53,385 nucleotides of DNA from Gammaproteobacteria bacterium (GCA_014238615.1 JABAAT010000048.1:1-53385), one strand, 5' to 3'; shown: positions 36,214 to 47,375, counted from the first letter of the stretch. Numbers and translations: made by a program. The notes: a model not told the origin generated them from the letters alone.

Positions 36214-37524
36214 TCAGTGCGCTTCCTGTCCGGAAGACCGTTGACATGCCCCCGGGACGTCGGCCTGGGCCACCAGGCGCCGCAGACGCTCCGGAAGTAA
36301 CGTGCGCGGGCATTTTTCCTGGGGCGTGTCTTCGATCAAGGATTTCCAGATCACCTGCTCCTCGGCCAGTTCCTGTTCGCCCAGGATCAGCGCCAACGCG
36401 GCGCCGGAGCGGTCGGCCAAGCGTAATTGGCGGCGCAACCTATCGGTGCCGCAGTGTGTGCACAGGCGCAGACTGGGAACCTGGTCGCGCAGCCACTCCG
36501 CCAGGCACAGCGCGGCGCGGCGCTCGGTGTGTGCCAGGTAAACATGTGGCCGGGACGCGGCCCACGCGGTGCCCGATGCCTCCGGCAGTAAGGCCATGAG
36601 ACGCTCCAGGCCGACAGCGAAGCCCGCCGCCGGGAGCGGAGGACCGCCCAGCGCGCCGCTCAGTCCGTCGTAACGGCCCCCGGCGCAAAAAGCGTCCTGC
36701 GAGGCCTTCAGCCCAGAGGCAACCCATTCAAACACCGTCCCCCCGTAATAATCCAGGCCGCGCACCAAGCGGGGGTTGACCCGCCAAGACAGGCCGGTCG
36801 CCGCCAGCAACTCCTGGAGTCCCTGGAAATGGGCGGTCGCCTCCGGCTCCAGGTAATCCAGGATCGATGGCGCCTCGCGCAGCAAATCCCTGAGCACCGC
36901 TGCCTTGCTATCCAACAGGCGCAGGGGATTCTCCCGCAGGCAGCGGCGCTGCTCCTCGTTCAGGCGCTCCAGGTGGGCCTCAAAATACCCATGGAGCGCG
37001 GCACGATAGCCGCGCCGGGCGGACTCTCCACCCAGGCTGTTGATCTGCAGCTCCACGTTCTCAATATTCAGGACGCGCCACAGGCGCGCGCAGAGCAGCA
37101 ACAACTCCGCGTCCAGGTCCGGTCCATCCCAGCCGTAGGCCTCCACGCCCAACTGGTGGAACTGGCGATACCGACCTTTCTGCGGCCGTTCGTGGCGAAA
37201 CATCGGGCCCAGGTACCAAAAGCGCCGCGGGCCGCCGCGCAACAGCTGCCGGGCCAGCACGGCGCGCAGACAACCCGCCGTACCCTCCGGGCGCAGGGTC
37301 AGCCGCGCACCACCACGATCCAGGAAAGTGTAAGTTTCCTTGCTGACGATATCAGTGACGGCGCCGATGGAGCGTTCAAACAGCTCCGCATGCTCCAACA
37401 GCGGCAAGCGCAGTTCTTCGTAGCCGTAGCCACCCAGTTCCTCGTGCAGGATTTGCTCGAGTTTCCGCCAACAGGCGACCTCGGAGGGCGGCAGGTCCCG
37501 CATGCCCCGCACCGCACGCGGCAT
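36214..37524 (-). CDS. hisS: Histidine--tRNA ligase
   Basis: 436 aa class II synthetase. MPRAVRGMRDLPP begins the protein; motif 2 is in TLRPEGTAGCLRA and FWYLGPMFRHERPQKGRYRQFHQ, histidine-binding segments RGLDYYGGTVFEW and CAGGRYDGL, motif 3 GFAVGLERLMAL, and the C-terminal anticodon domain follows. The ATG at 37524 gives the usual N-terminus; a TTG at 37545 overlapping pilF is possible. ispG and rodZ, which usually lie between pilF and hisS, are missing. Confidence 0.97.
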   Translation of the reverse strand: MPRAVRGMRDLPPSEVACWRKLEQILHEELGGYGYEELRLPLLEHAELFERSIGAVTDIVSKETYTFLDRGGARLTLRPEGTAGCLRAVLARQLLRGGPRRFWYLGPMFRHERPQKGRYRQFHQLGVEAYGWDGPDLDAELLLLCARLWRVLNIENVELQINSLGGESARRGYRAALHGYFEAHLERLNEEQRRCLRENPLRLLDSKAAVLRDLLREAPSILDYLEPEATAHFQGLQELLAATGLSWRVNPRLVRGLDYYGGTVFEWVASGLKASQDAFCAGGRYDGLSGALGGPPLPAAGFAVGLERLMALLPEASGTAWAASRPHVYLAHTERRAALCLAEWLRDQVPSLRLCTHCGTDRLRRQLRLADRSGAALALILGEQELAEEQVIWKSLIEDTPQEKCPRTLLPERLRRLVAQADVPGACQRSSGQEAH

Positions 37525-37535
37525 GCCCGCTTCGC

Positions 37536-38327
37536 TCACAGGCAATCGCCTCGCTTCAGGCGCGCCGCCTCATCGGAATCGGGGTGCTGGTTGCGCAGTT
37601 GGAGCTCGTAGCTGGCCAATTGGTCTTTATCACCCAGCAGGCGTTCAATGCACACGCCGAGCAGCAGGCTGCGCGGGGTGCGCGGGCCGGACACGGCCTG
37701 CTCATAGCGCTGCAGGTAGGCGCGCGCGGAGAGACGCCCGCCATCCTGGTAGCGCAGGACGGACATTTCCAGCAGCGCCTCGGGGAGTTTCGGATTGCGC
37801 TGCAGGGCGCGCAACAGGAATTGTTCAGCGTCCTTGCGTTGCCCGGCGCCGAGGGAACACAAACCGGCGTTCAGGTAGGGAATCTCCGGGGTGTTATAGA
37901 TCGGATCACCGGCTGCCTGCAGCAGGAGCTTTAAACCTTCCTTCCGACGCCCCCGGGTGCGACACAGAAATTGGCCGTAGGCGTTCAGATAGACCGGGTT
38001 GTCAGGCTCCAGTTCCAAGGCGCGCCGAAAATTCACATCCGCTTTTCCCAAGTCTCCGGCCCGGCTGTAGAGCAATCCCAGGACCTGGTAGGGAGGCGGG
38101 TAATCGGCAGCCGCGGCCACGGCCTTACGCAAGACCCGCTCGGCTTCTTCCAGGTTGTTCTGCCGCAGGTAGGCGATTCCCAGGCGGGTATTGGCGCTGG
38201 CCACCCGTACCGGATCTACATTGGCCGGCAGATCCAATCCGGATTGGCGCGCGGGACAACCCTGAACGCCCGGCAGCAACAGCAACATGAGTGGCAAACA
38301 GGCGCCGCGCGGAAATTTTCTAGGCAT
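37536..38327 (-). CDS. pilF: Type IV pilus biogenesis lipoprotein PilF/PilW (TPR)
   Basis: 263 aa. Signal peptide with lipobox VQGC (Cys24), then TPR repeats: ANTRLGIAYLRQNNLEEAERVLRKAV, PPYQVLGLLYSRAGDLGKADVNFRRALELEPDN and NAGLCSLGAGQRKDAEQFLLRALQRNP. It is the pilotin that localises the PilQ secretin. The start at 38327 is supported by AGGAGA six bases upstream; it overlaps the rlmN stop. No other pilus genes are in the window. Confidence 0.93.
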   Translation of the reverse strand: MPRKFPRGACLPLMLLLLPGVQGCPARQSGLDLPANVDPVRVASANTRLGIAYLRQNNLEEAERVLRKAVAAAADYPPPYQVLGLLYSRAGDLGKADVNFRRALELEPDNPVYLNAYGQFLCRTRGRRKEGLKLLLQAAGDPIYNTPEIPYLNAGLCSLGAGQRKDAEQFLLRALQRNPKLPEALLEMSVLRYQDGGRLSARAYLQRYEQAVSGPRTPRSLLLGVCIERLLGDKDQLASYELQLRNQHPDSDEAARLKRGDCL

Positions 38328-39459
38328 GTATTGTCTCCTGTTCCCGCCGCATCGAAGCGACGGTGAGTTGACCACAGGCCGCCGCGATGGAATCCCCCCG
38401 GGTTCTGCGCAGGGTGGTCTGGTAACCGCGCCGCTGCAGGACGCGCTGGAAGCTTTCCAGAACGGCGGGCGGGCTGCGGCGATAAGCGGCGCCCGGAAAG
38501 GAATTGAAAGGAATCAGGTTGATCTTAGCTGGCAGGCCGTGCAACAGTTCGGCGACCTCACGGGCGTCCCGCGGGCTGTCGTTGACTCCATCCAACATGG
38601 TGTATTCAAAGGTCACGGAATCACCAGCGCGGGCCTGCGCGTAGTCACGGCAGGCCGGGATGAGGCGCTCCAGCGGATAACTGCGGTTCAACGGCACCAA
38701 GCGATCGCGCAGCTCATTACGGGCGGCGTGCAGAGAAACGGCCAAGGCGCAACTTCGCAGCGGATTGCGGTCCGCGGCGAGGCGCCGGATGCCGGGCACC
38801 ACGCCGGCGGTGCTGAGCGTAACACGACGCCGCGCCAGTCCATAAAAGCAATCGTCACGCAGCAGGCTGATAACCGATAACACCGCGTCCAGGTTCAGCA
38901 GCGGCTCCCCCATGCCCATCATCACCACATTGCTGATGGGTCCCGGGACACGCCCGAAAGCATCCAGCTCGCGCAGCACCAGCCAAAACTGGCCGATGAT
39001 CTCACCGACACTCAGGTTGCGGGTGAACCCTTGCCGCCCGGTGGCGCAAAAGTCGCAGCGCAGGGGGCAGCCGGCCTGCGTGGACAGGCACAGCGTGGTG
39101 CGCGCGGGCCCGGGAATCAGCACCGTCTCCACGACGGCGCCGTCAGACAACGACACCCGCCATTTACGCACCCCGTCCTCCGCCTCGCGCACCTCGGCCG
39201 GAACCGGCGGCTCCAGGCAGACCGTCTCCCGCAGGCGGCTCCGCAATTCCTTGCCGAGGTTGGTCATCTCGTCAAACTCCAGGACGCCGCGGCGGTGCAC
39301 CCAGTGCAGCACCTGCTGCGCGCGGAAGCCGGCCGCCCCCAACTCCATGAAATAAGCGCTGAGAGCCGGCAGATCGTAATCCAGCAGGTTGGGCGGCCGC
39401 GCGGGCGCGGCAGAGCGCGGCACCGTCTCAGCGGGCTTGTCAGCGTGGATGGAGTTCAT
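38320..39459 (-). CDS. rlmN: Dual-specificity 23S rRNA/tRNA adenine-C2 methyltransferase RlmN
   Basis: 379 aa radical SAM enzyme, methylating 23S rRNA A2503 and tRNA A37. The [4Fe-4S] motif CPLRCDFC is at C131, C135 and C138, with the auxiliary TTLCLS upstream. [10 protein letters not shown] and VSLHA binding segments are present, and the catalytic C-terminal Cys is in [10 protein letters not shown]. The start is set at [12 protein letters not shown], overlapping the end of ndk by 20 bases; longer in-frame starts lie inside ndk. Confidence 0.96.
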   Translation of the reverse strand: MNSIHADKPAETVPRSAAPARPPNLLDYDLPALSAYFMELGAAGFRAQQVLHWVHRRGVLEFDEMTNLGKELRSRLRETVCLEPPVPAEVREAEDGVRKWRVSLSDGAVVETVLIPGPARTTLCLSTQAGCPLRCDFCATGRQGFTRNLSVGEIIGQFWLVLRELDAFGRVPGPISNVVMMGMGEPLLNLDAVLSVISLLRDDCFYGLARRRVTLSTAGVVPGIRRLAADRNPLRSCALAVSLHAARNELRDRLVPLNRSYPLERLIPACRDYAQARAGDSVTFEYTMLDGVNDSPRDAREVAELLHGLPAKINLIPFNSFPGAAYRRSPPAVLESFQRVLQRRGYQTTLRRTRGDSIAAACGQLTVASMRREQETIHA

Positions 39460-39880
39460 GTTGCTTGAAGAAAAAAGGTATCTCGGCACGCGCGGTCTCG
39501 AGCTGATCCGAACCATGCAAGGCGTTTTCATACAGGGCACCGCTGTGGCGGGCGCCGGAAAAATCCGCGCGCAGGGTACCGGGGGCGGCCTTCAGGGGAT
39601 TCGTTTTGCCAATCAGTTTGCGATAGTCGTTGATGGCGTCTTCCCCGCTCAGCACCTGCACCACCACCGGCCCGGAACTCATGAAGGACACCAGCGGCTC
39701 GTAGAAGCTCCTGCCACGGTGTACGGCATAGAACTCCTCGGCTCGTGACTTGCTCAGCCACAGCATTTTCAAGGCAATGATGCGCATTCCCCGCTCTTCG
39801 ATGCGGGTGTTGATGCGCCCAATATAGTTACGGCTAACCGCATCCGGCTTGATAATGCAGAGTGTCTGTTCCATGGCCAT
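39440..39880 (-). CDS. ndk: Nucleoside diphosphate kinase
   Basis: 146 aa. [18 protein letters not shown] at the N-terminus and the active-site His in ENALHGSD (H122). It has about three extra residues before the His motif compared with E. coli Ndk, and a short C-terminal tail (KQHELHPR). Start alternatives are 39880 (chosen), 39874 and 39889. It leads the ndk-rlmN-pilF-hisS-yfgM-bamB-der series; a TATAAT lies about 100 bases upstream. Confidence 0.96.
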   Translation of the reverse strand: MAMEQTLCIIKPDAVSRNYIGRINTRIEERGMRIIALKMLWLSKSRAEEFYAVHRGRSFYEPLVSFMSSGPVVVQVLSGEDAINDYRKLIGKTNPLKAAPGTLRADFSGARHSGALYENALHGSDQLETARAEIPFFFKQHELHPR

Positions 39881-39976
39881 GTCGAACAATCGGGGCGCGG
39901 CGACGCGGGGGAGGGTTTTCTGGGGGACTTTTTAAGGCAGGTGGGACGGAGCCGAGCGAGAGCTTAACCGCACAAG

Positions 39977-39982
39977 ATTATA
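39977..39982 (-). promoter_or_regulatory. Candidate -10 box for ndk
   Basis: A perfect TATAAT on the minus strand (minus-strand context GGATATAATCTT) stands out in GC-rich sequence about 97 bases before the ndk start. The hexamer 17 bases upstream is not a good -35, so the assignment is tentative. Confidence 0.35.
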
Positions 39983-40099
39983 TCCAATCACCACCGTAAC
40001 GCACACGGAGTCGCCGGCCGCGGAATTTTCCAACCGACGAGGACCTCACCGGGGATGGTTTCCGGAACGCGTCTCCGGGAGAGTGGCGTGCACCTCGGC

Positions 40100-40453
40100 T
40101 CAATCCGGCAGGGGACTGCTCCCCACCTGCACCCTGCCGTCCAGAACCCGCACAGGGTGGCGCACCAGGGGATCATAGGCCGGGGGGGTGAGGGCTTCAC
40201 CGGTGCGTATGCAAAAGCGCGCACCGTGTCTCGGGCAGATCAGCTCCCCGCCGTCCAGCACCTCCTCCAGGGCCAGGCCATAGCCAAGCAGGGGGGATTC
40301 TTCATGCGTACAGACATCCTCCACGGCGTAATAGTCACCGTCCAGATTGAACACGGCCACGGCCACGGTCGGAGTCTCCACCAGCCGCGCCTGACCGCTG
40401 CCGAATTCCGCCGCCGCCGCGACATCCAGCCATTGCGACGTCTCGGCGCTCAT
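40100..40453 (-). CDS. Rieske-type [2Fe-2S] ferredoxin
   Basis: 117 aa without signal peptide, so cytoplasmic. The cluster ligands are C48 and H50 in VCTHEESPL and C73 and H76 in CPRHGARF, with the usual spacing for a Rieske ferredoxin. It may pass electrons to the SUF machinery or an oxygenase. The ATG overlaps the sufT stop (ATGA). It is the promoter-distal gene of the suf operon, and related Rieske proteins are found at SUF loci in Xanthomonas-type bacteria. Confidence 0.9.
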   Translation of the reverse strand: MSAETSQWLDVAAAAEFGSGQARLVETPTVAVAVFNLDGDYYAVEDVCTHEESPLLGYGLALEEVLDGGELICPRHGARFCIRTGEALTPPAYDPLVRHPVRVLDGRVQVGSSPLPD

Positions 40454-41067
40454 AAAAAACCGGTCTCCAGGAGCGCCGCCTCGGACATGCGGCTGCGATC
40501 CCAGGGCGGCTCAAAAGTCAGTTCCACGTCCACCCGTGTGACATTCGGCACCTCCGCCACCCGCGAGCGCACATCCGCCGCCAGAAATTCACCCATGCCG
40601 CAACCGGGTGCGGTCAGGGTCATGACGATCCGCACCTGGTTGCCGCCCTTCTCCAGGGGCGATACCCGGCACTCGTAGATCAGGCCGAGATCCACAATGT
40701 TAATGGGGATTTCCGGGTCATAGCAGGTACGCATCTGCTCCCAGATCAGCGCTTCATCCACAGCGCCGCCGCCCGGCTCGGCGCTTTTCCCGGAGCCCGC
40801 CTCCCCGCCCGCCTCGGTCCCCTGCGATGCGGATTTCAGGCGCGCCGCCGCCTCGGGCACCTCAAGGCCCAACGCATCCGCGTCCGCGCCGTCAATGCGG
40901 GCCAGGTTGCCGCTCACGTTCACGGTGAAGCTGCCGCCCAATGCCTGGGTCACAAAGACCACCGCGCCGGCCGGCAACAGCAGCGGTGTGCCGATCGGGA
41001 TCAAGTGCGCCTGGCATTCGCGCTCCAGGGTGATGGGGGTATTCGGATCGATGGGGTCGTCAGTCAT
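40450..41067 (-). CDS. sufT: Fe-S cluster assembly protein SufT (DUF59/MIP18 family)
   Basis: 205 aa. An N-terminal segment (LIPIGTPLLLPAGAVVFVTQALGGSFTV) is typical of the long SufT form. After a low-complexity Gly/Glu linker comes the DUF59 domain: MRTCYDPEIPINIVDLGLIYE and MTLTAPGCGMGEFLAADV with its conserved Cys, ending in FEPPWDRSRMSEAA. It assists maturation of Fe-S proteins in other bacteria. It lies 70 bases after sufU and is coupled to the Rieske gene. Confidence 0.93.
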   Translation of the reverse strand: MTDDPIDPNTPITLERECQAHLIPIGTPLLLPAGAVVFVTQALGGSFTVNVSGNLARIDGADADALGLEVPEAAARLKSASQGTEAGGEAGSGKSAEPGGGAVDEALIWEQMRTCYDPEIPINIVDLGLIYECRVSPLEKGGNQVRIVMTLTAPGCGMGEFLAADVRSRVAEVPNVTRVDVELTFEPPWDRSRMSEAALLETGFL

Positions 41068-41137
41068 GAGGTAAACCCGTGTTCAATTTCTCGTGGTGAA
41101 AGGTCGCCTGTATCCGTGCGTTCCCGGTGATCCCGCG

Positions 41138-41581
41138 TTACTCGGTACTGACATTCCGCTCACCGCCGTTCAGCGCCGCCTTCAGGGTGTGCCAACAGAG
41201 GGTGGCGCATTTCACCCGCCCTGGAAATTTGCGCACTCCGGCCAGCGCCTCCAGCTTGCCCAGTTCCGGGCTGGCCTCGGCAGCGGGGTCAGTCACGCGT
41301 TTCAGGAAACGCTCCAGCAAGGTGCAGGCCGCACGCAATTCCAGGCCCTGGACCGCCTCACTCATGAGGGAAGCGGAGGCGGTGGAGATGGCGCAGCCCT
41401 GGCCTTCAAAGCGCATCTCACTGATACGTTCCCGCTCCAGGCGCAGGGTGAGGAGAAGATCATCGCCGCACAGGGGATTGTGCCCCTCGGCACTGCGGTC
41501 CGCGGGTTCCAGGCGCCCGAAATTGCGCGGGTGGCGGTTGTGGTCGATCACCACCTCCTGGTAAAGGGATTCAAGATCCAT
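41138..41581 (-). CDS. sufU: SUF system scaffold / sulfur-relay protein SufU
   Basis: 147 aa. C38 and D40 in NPLCGDD, C63 in GQGCAIS and C125 in RVKCATLCWH match the SufU/IscU zinc or cluster ligands. The 18-21-residue insertion before the last cysteine (DPAAEASPELGKLEALAGVRKFPG, in part) is characteristic of SufU rather than IscU. In Firmicutes SufU takes sulfur from SufS; no sufE is in this operon, so the same is likely here. It follows sufS by 18 bases. Confidence 0.93.
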   Translation of the reverse strand: MDLESLYQEVVIDHNRHPRNFGRLEPADRSAEGHNPLCGDDLLLTLRLERERISEMRFEGQGCAISTASASLMSEAVQGLELRAACTLLERFLKRVTDPAAEASPELGKLEALAGVRKFPGRVKCATLCWHTLKAALNGGERNVSTE

Positions 41582-41599
41582 GGAACGCCACTCGAAACC

Positions 41600-42850
<1,251 letters not shown>

Positions 42851-42858
42851 GTCATTGC

Positions 42859-44211
42859 TCAGGCGATACCCAACGCCCCGGACGACAGACCGCCTCCGGG
42901 GACGTGGCGCTCCAGCCAATCCTGCAAGTCGGGAAAACGGAAGCGCTCCATCGCCTCGGCGGCGAACGCGCGCACCAGAAGCGCGCGCGCGCGCACGGCG
43001 TCCAGGCCGCGGCTCTGCAGGTAGGCGGCGGAGGCATCGTCCAGGCGGCCGACCGTGGCACCATGCCGGCACTGCACTTCGTCGGCGTGAATGTGCAACT
43101 CCGGACGGGTATAAGCGCGGCTGCGCTCCCCAATTAACAGGTTGGCGTTGCTCTGTGTCGCCTCGCTGTGCGCAGCATGCTCCTCGATGTGTACCGCGCC
43201 ATGGAAAATTCCGTGCGCCGCACCATACAGGATGCCCCGGTAAAAGGCATCGCCCCGGGTCTCCCGCTGCAGATGCCGCACCATCGCAAGACAGGCATGG
43301 CGCCCGTTCCCGGCGGCGCTGTAAAGGCCGTTTAGTTCGGCGCGCGCCGCGCGCCCCAGCAGCCTCACCTGCAACTCGTTGCGCGCCAGCGCCTCGGTGC
43401 GCCCGAAGTAGCAAGAGTGCAAGTGCGCCCGCGTCCCCAGTTGCGCGCAGGAATAGCTGAGATGTGCGGCGGCGTCACAGCGCAGCAACTTGCAGTGCCG
43501 TAGCTCGGCCGCATCCTCGAGACGCAGCTGGGTCACGCTGTTCACCAGGGATTTCGGAGCTCCGCTCCCGGGCGCGGCCGCCGAACTGTAACTTTCATAG
43601 ACGCACGCGGCCGCGCCGCGCCCAAGCAGGCAAAGATTACGCACATGCGCACAACGCGGCGGTCCCCCGGCCGCCGCCTCCGGCTCCAGGTGCCACACGT
43701 GCACGGGGCGCTCTAAGCGCACGCCGTCCGGCACCCGCAGAAACAGTCCGCTGTTAAACAGGGCCGTGTTCAGGGCGCTGAAGCCCGCGTCGGCGCCACC
43801 TTCGACAAACGGCAGATCATCCAGCGCCTGGGCCAGGATCTCATCACGACCAGCGTCCAGCACTTGGCAAAGAGGTGCCAACCGCACCCCCGGCGGCAAT
43901 GCGCCGACGCGTGAGCGCGCGGCACAATAGTGCCCGCCCACAAAGACCAATACATCATGCTCCCGTCCTTCCAGCGGCGCGTCCGGCAAAACCGGCGGAG
44001 CCGCGACGGGCACGGCGGCAGGCTCCAGTTCCAGGCGCAACCAGGCACGCGGATCGGTGTAACGCCAGCCTTCCAGTTCCGGACCCGGGAAACCGGCCTC
44101 CTGGAAATACCGGAAGGCAGTGGCGCGGCGCTCGCGAAACCAGGCACCCGGCAACCGGCGATGCAATGCCTGGAACGCCCGATCGAACGCCTGCAGGGCG
44201 GGAGCGCTCAA
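42859..44211 (-). CDS. sufD: Fe-S cluster assembly scaffold SufD
   Basis: 450 aa. The SufB/SufD beta-helix core is recognisable by the C-terminal stretch SNANLLIGERSRAYTRPELHIHADEVQCRHGATVGRLDDASAAYLQSRGL (in part), and by RFRFPDLQDWL at the end. The N-terminal helical domain includes GWRYTDPRAWLRLEL. It forms the SufBC2D scaffold complex with SufB and SufC. Its start overlaps sufC (ATGA). Confidence 0.96.
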   Translation of the reverse strand: MSAPALQAFDRAFQALHRRLPGAWFRERRATAFRYFQEAGFPGPELEGWRYTDPRAWLRLELEPAAVPVAAPPVLPDAPLEGREHDVLVFVGGHYCAARSRVGALPPGVRLAPLCQVLDAGRDEILAQALDDLPFVEGGADAGFSALNTALFNSGLFLRVPDGVRLERPVHVWHLEPEAAAGGPPRCAHVRNLCLLGRGAAACVYESYSSAAAPGSGAPKSLVNSVTQLRLEDAAELRHCKLLRCDAAAHLSYSCAQLGTRAHLHSCYFGRTEALARNELQVRLLGRAARAELNGLYSAAGNGRHACLAMVRHLQRETRGDAFYRGILYGAAHGIFHGAVHIEEHAAHSEATQSNANLLIGERSRAYTRPELHIHADEVQCRHGATVGRLDDASAAYLQSRGLDAVRARALLVRAFAAEAMERFRFPDLQDWLERHVPGGGLSSGALGIA

Positions 44212-44978
44212 GCGACGCTGCCGACGTCCACGGACGCCTCCTCCTCGAGTTGCTCGTAACCCTGTTCCTCCACGGCACGGGCCAATTCAGGCCCCCCGGA
44301 ACACAGGATGCGCCCGTTGCTCAGGATATGGACCCGGTCCGGCTCAACATGTTGCAGCAGGCGCTGATAATGCGTGATCAGCAGGAAAGATCGCCCGGGC
44401 GTGCGCAGGGCGTTGATGCCCTCTGCGACAATGCGCAAGGCATCCACGTCCAAACCGGAATCGGTCTCGTCCAGGATCGCCAGCCGCGGTTCCAGTACGG
44501 CCATCTGCAGGATCTCGTTGCGCTTCTTTTCACCCCCCGAAAAACCCTCGTTCACCCCGCGCCGCAGTAGCTCCTCCGGCATCCGCACGAACCGCCCCCG
44601 CTTCCGCACCAGGGCAAGAAACTCCACCGCGTCCAAGGGCTTCTCGGAACGCCGCAAACGCAAGGCGTTGAGCGCTTCCTTGAGCAACTGCAGGTTGCTG
44701 ATGCCCGGGATCTCCACGGGATACTGGAATCCCAGGAACAGCCCGGCGGCGGCCCGCTCCTCCGGTTCCATGGATAACAGGTCAACACCGCGAAGCTGCG
44801 CTTGCCCGGAGCGCACCGTGTACCCCGGCATGCCGGCCAGGACGTGCGCCAAGGTGCTTTTGCCCGAGCCGTTCGGCCCCATCACCGCATGCACCTCACC
44901 GGCGCCGACCTCCAGGTCAACGCCGCGCAGGATGAGTTGCTCACCCACCGCGACCTGCAGCTGCCGTATTTCGATCAT
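44208..44978 (-). CDS. sufC: SUF ATPase SufC
   Basis: 256 aa ABC ATPase of the SufBC2D scaffold, cytoplasmic. Walker A is MGPNGSGKST (about residues 33-42), Q-loop FLGFQYPVEIPGI, signature GFSGGEKKRNEILQM, Walker B LAILDETDSGLDVDALR and the H-loop LITHYQRLL. All are intact. It lies 30 bases after sufB and overlaps sufD. Confidence 0.98.
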   Translation of the reverse strand: MIEIRQLQVAVGEQLILRGVDLEVGAGEVHAVMGPNGSGKSTLAHVLAGMPGYTVRSGQAQLRGVDLLSMEPEERAAAGLFLGFQYPVEIPGISNLQLLKEALNALRLRRSEKPLDAVEFLALVRKRGRFVRMPEELLRRGVNEGFSGGEKKRNEILQMAVLEPRLAILDETDSGLDVDALRIVAEGINALRTPGRSFLLITHYQRLLQHVEPDRVHILSNGRILCSGGPELARAVEEQGYEQLEEEASVDVGSVA

Positions 44979-45008
44979 GTCCAGTAAACCACCCCGGTAA
45001 AACCCGGA

Positions 45009-46454
45009 CTAACCCAACGCACCTTCCAGGGTGACGGCCAGCAACTTGCGCGCCTCCACCGCAAACTCCATCGGCAGCTCCTTGATCACCTGCTTGCAGA
45101 ACCCGCTGACGATGAGGTTCACCGCCTCCTCTTCGGAAAGCCCGCGCTGACGGCAGTAATACAGTTGATCCTCGGCAATCCGAGATGTGCTCGCCTCATG
45201 CTCCACGCACCCGCTGGGATGCTGCACTTCCACGTAGGGCATGGTATGCGCACTGCAGCCCTTGTTCATGAGCAGCGAATCGCAGCAGCTGTAATTGCGG
45301 GCGTTGCGGGCGCGCGGCCCCATGCGCACCAGGCCCCGATAGGCGTTGCTGCCGTGCCCGGCGCTGACGCCCTTGGAAATGATGGTGCTGGTGGTGTCCG
45401 GGCCGATATGCACCATCTTGGTGCCGGTGTCAGCCTGCTGATAATTCCGCGTCACCGCGATGGAATAAAACTTACCACTGCTACCGGCGCCGCGCAGCAC
45501 ACAGCTGGGGTACTTCCAGGTGATGGCGGAGCCGGTTTCCACCTGCGTCCAGGAGATACGCGAACGACGTCCCCGGCACTCCCCGCGCTTGGTGACGAAG
45601 TTATAGATGCCGCCGACGCCGTTGGCATCCCCCGGATACCAGTTCTGCACCGTGGAGTACTTGATCTCAGCGTCATCCAGGGCAACCAGTTCCACCACCG
45701 CGGCGTGCAGCTGATTCTCATCCCGCATGGGAGCGGTGCAGCCCTCCAGGTAACTCACCCAGCCGCCGTCTTCCACGACGATCAGGGTGCGTTCAAACTG
45801 TCCGGTATTCGAAGCGTTGATGCGGAAATAGGTGGACAATTCCATGGGACAACGCACACCCGCCGGCACGAAACAGAAGGAACCGTCGGTGAACACCGCG
45901 GAATTCAGCGCAGCGAAAAAATTATCCCCGGGCGGCACCACGGTCCCCAGGTAACGCCGCACCAACTCCGGGTGTTCACGCACCGCGTCCGAAAAGGAAC
46001 CGAAGATCACCCCTGCCTCGGCCAATGTCTTCTTAAAGGTAGTGGCGACCGAAACGCTGTCAAACACCGCATCCACCGCCACGCCGCTCAGGAGCTTTTG
46101 TTCGTGCAGGGGAATGCCCAGCTTCTCGTAGGTCTCAAGCAGCTTGGGATCCACCTCATCCAGGCTGCTCGGACCCTCCCGGGTGCGCGGCGCCGAATAA
46201 TAGGAGATGGCCTGGTAGTCGATGGGTTGATAACGCAACGCGGCCCAGCGCGGCTCGCGCATTTTCAGCCAACCGTGATAGGCGCGCAGGCGCCATTCCA
46301 ACAACCACTCCGGCTCCTCCTTGCGCGCCGAGATGCGGCGGATGATCTCTTCGCTGAGACCGGGCGGCGCGGTATCCGCTTCAATGTCGGTGTAAAAACC
46401 GGCCGCGTAATCCTTGCGCAGCACATTTTCCAGTTCTTCAGCCTGCTGCGCCAT
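45009..46454 (-). CDS. sufB: Fe-S cluster assembly scaffold SufB
   Basis: 481 aa. The N-terminus is [17 protein letters not shown], followed by [65 protein letters not shown] and [20 protein letters not shown]. The cysteines and the Glu/His patch used in cluster assembly are retained. The start at [12 protein letters not shown] overlaps the sufA end by 17 bases; a longer open frame reads into sufA and is not used. Confidence 0.97.
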   Translation of the reverse strand: MAQQAEELENVLRKDYAAGFYTDIEADTAPPGLSEEIIRRISARKEEPEWLLEWRLRAYHGWLKMREPRWAALRYQPIDYQAISYYSAPRTREGPSSLDEVDPKLLETYEKLGIPLHEQKLLSGVAVDAVFDSVSVATTFKKTLAEAGVIFGSFSDAVREHPELVRRYLGTVVPPGDNFFAALNSAVFTDGSFCFVPAGVRCPMELSTYFRINASNTGQFERTLIVVEDGGWVSYLEGCTAPMRDENQLHAAVVELVALDDAEIKYSTVQNWYPGDANGVGGIYNFVTKRGECRGRRSRISWTQVETGSAITWKYPSCVLRGAGSSGKFYSIAVTRNYQQADTGTKMVHIGPDTTSTIISKGVSAGHGSNAYRGLVRMGPRARNARNYSCCDSLLMNKGCSAHTMPYVEVQHPSGCVEHEASTSRIAEDQLYYCRQRGLSEEEAVNLIVSGFCKQVIKELPMEFAVEARKLLAVTLEGALG

Positions 46455-46845
46455 CACCCTGCTCCTCTGCAACATCCGCCGCCGGGGCCTGCTCCACGGC
46501 GAAACTCTGCCCGCAACCACAGGTCGCGGTGACGTTCGGATTATTGAACTTCAGGCTGGCATTCAGCCCTTCCCGCACGTAGTCAATCTCGGTGCCAACC
46601 AGCATCAGCAGGCTCTCACGATCCACGATCAGGGTCACACCGTTACTCTGGAAAACCTCGTCCCCCTCGCGCGGCGCCTGTGCGGCCTCCAGATGATAAC
46701 GGTACCCGGAGCAGCCGCTGCCGCGCACACCGACGCGCAAACCGCGGCCCTTCTCACGACGCAAACGCTCCAGCACGTGACGCGCGGCCGCGGGGGTGAC
46801 GGAAAGGGCGGCCGCGGGGGTGACGGAAAGGGAAGCGGCTGTCAT
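46438..46845 (-). CDS. sufA: A-type Fe-S carrier, SufA/IscA family
   Basis: 135 aa. C45 in GSGCSGY and C109 and C111 in ATCGCGQSF are the three conserved cysteines. The N-terminus contains an eight-residue duplication, SVTPAAAL then SVTPAAAR, from a 24-bp tandem duplication; the second copy is the native helix start of the family (ITPAAAxH-like). A 20-residue acidic Ala-rich tail extends past the usual C-terminus. It starts four bases inside iscR (ATGA) and is translationally coupled to it. Confidence 0.93.
   Translation of the reverse strand: MTAASLSVTPAAALSVTPAAARHVLERLRREKGRGLRVGVRGSGCSGYRYHLEAAQAPREGDEVFQSNGVTLIVDRESLLMLVGTEIDYVREGLNASLKFNNPNVTATCGCGQSFAVEQAPAADVAEEQGDGAAG
46784..46832. 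repeat. 24-bp tandem duplication in sufA
   Basis: A 24-base unit beginning CGGCCGCGGGGGTGAC is repeated head to tail. In the sufA frame it duplicates SVTPAAA near the N-terminus. Confidence 0.93.
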
Positions 46846-47375
46846 GATGTCTCCAGGGAGTAAGGCGGCCCGTCCGAAGACTTACCTGCCAAAGATTTAC
46901 CTGCCAAAGCATTCGATCCCTTCCCCCGGCGATACAGCGCGACCGGCACCGACCCCCCGGCCGCCGGCCGCCCCCAATGCCCGGCGCATAACTGCGCGAG
47001 GCTAACGCTGCCGAGGAAGGCATTAATCACCTTGCTCAGCCCTTCCCACAGGTTGTGGGTCAGGCAGGGCGAAGAGCCCATGCAGTTGCGGCGCCCCCCG
47101 CAGCGGGTGGCGTCCGTCCCCTCATGCACCGCATCGATCACATCAGCTACCGAGATCTCACGCGGCGCGCGCGCCAGCAGGTATCCCCCACCGGGACCCC
47201 GGCTGGACTCCACCAGGCCGGCCCGGCGCAACCGGCCGAAGAGCTGCTCCAGGTAGTTACAGGAAATATCGAGCCGGGTGCTGATGTCCCGCAGGCGCAC
47301 CGGCCCCTCCTCCTGATGCAGGCTCAGGTCAAGCATCGATCCGACCGCATAACGGCCCTTGGTTGTCAAGCGCAT
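46842..47375 (-). CDS. iscR: Rrf2-family iron-sulfur regulator IscR
   Basis: 177 aa. The winged helix includes [19 protein letters not shown] and [19 protein letters not shown] with [13 protein letters not shown]. The cluster ligands C92, C98, C104 and H107 ([17 protein letters not shown]) have the same numbering as E. coli IscR, which is firm support for a [2Fe-2S]-binding IscR rather than the cluster-less SufR type. The C-terminal tail carries a 15-bp tandem duplication ([10 protein letters not shown]). It is the first gene of the suf operon, under a promoter that overlaps an IscR site, so negative autoregulation is likely. Confidence 0.95.
   Translation of the reverse strand: MRLTTKGRYAVGSMLDLSLHQEEGPVRLRDISTRLDISCNYLEQLFGRLRRAGLVESSRGPGGGYLLARAPREISVADVIDAVHEGTDATRCGGRRNCMGSSPCLTHNLWEGLSKVINAFLGSVSLAQLCAGHWGRPAAGGSVPVALYRRGKGSNALAGKSLAGKSSDGPPYSLETS
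46880..46910. repeat. 15-bp tandem duplication in the iscR 3' end
   Basis: CTTACCTGCCAAAGA followed by TTTACCTGCCAAAGC encodes LAGKS twice in the C-terminal tail of IscR. Confidence 0.9.

Noticed and set aside
42851-43414. Extended N-terminus of sufS
   Set aside because: The additional 188 codons run antisense-like through sufD and do not resemble any domain; the normal SufS start is at 42850.
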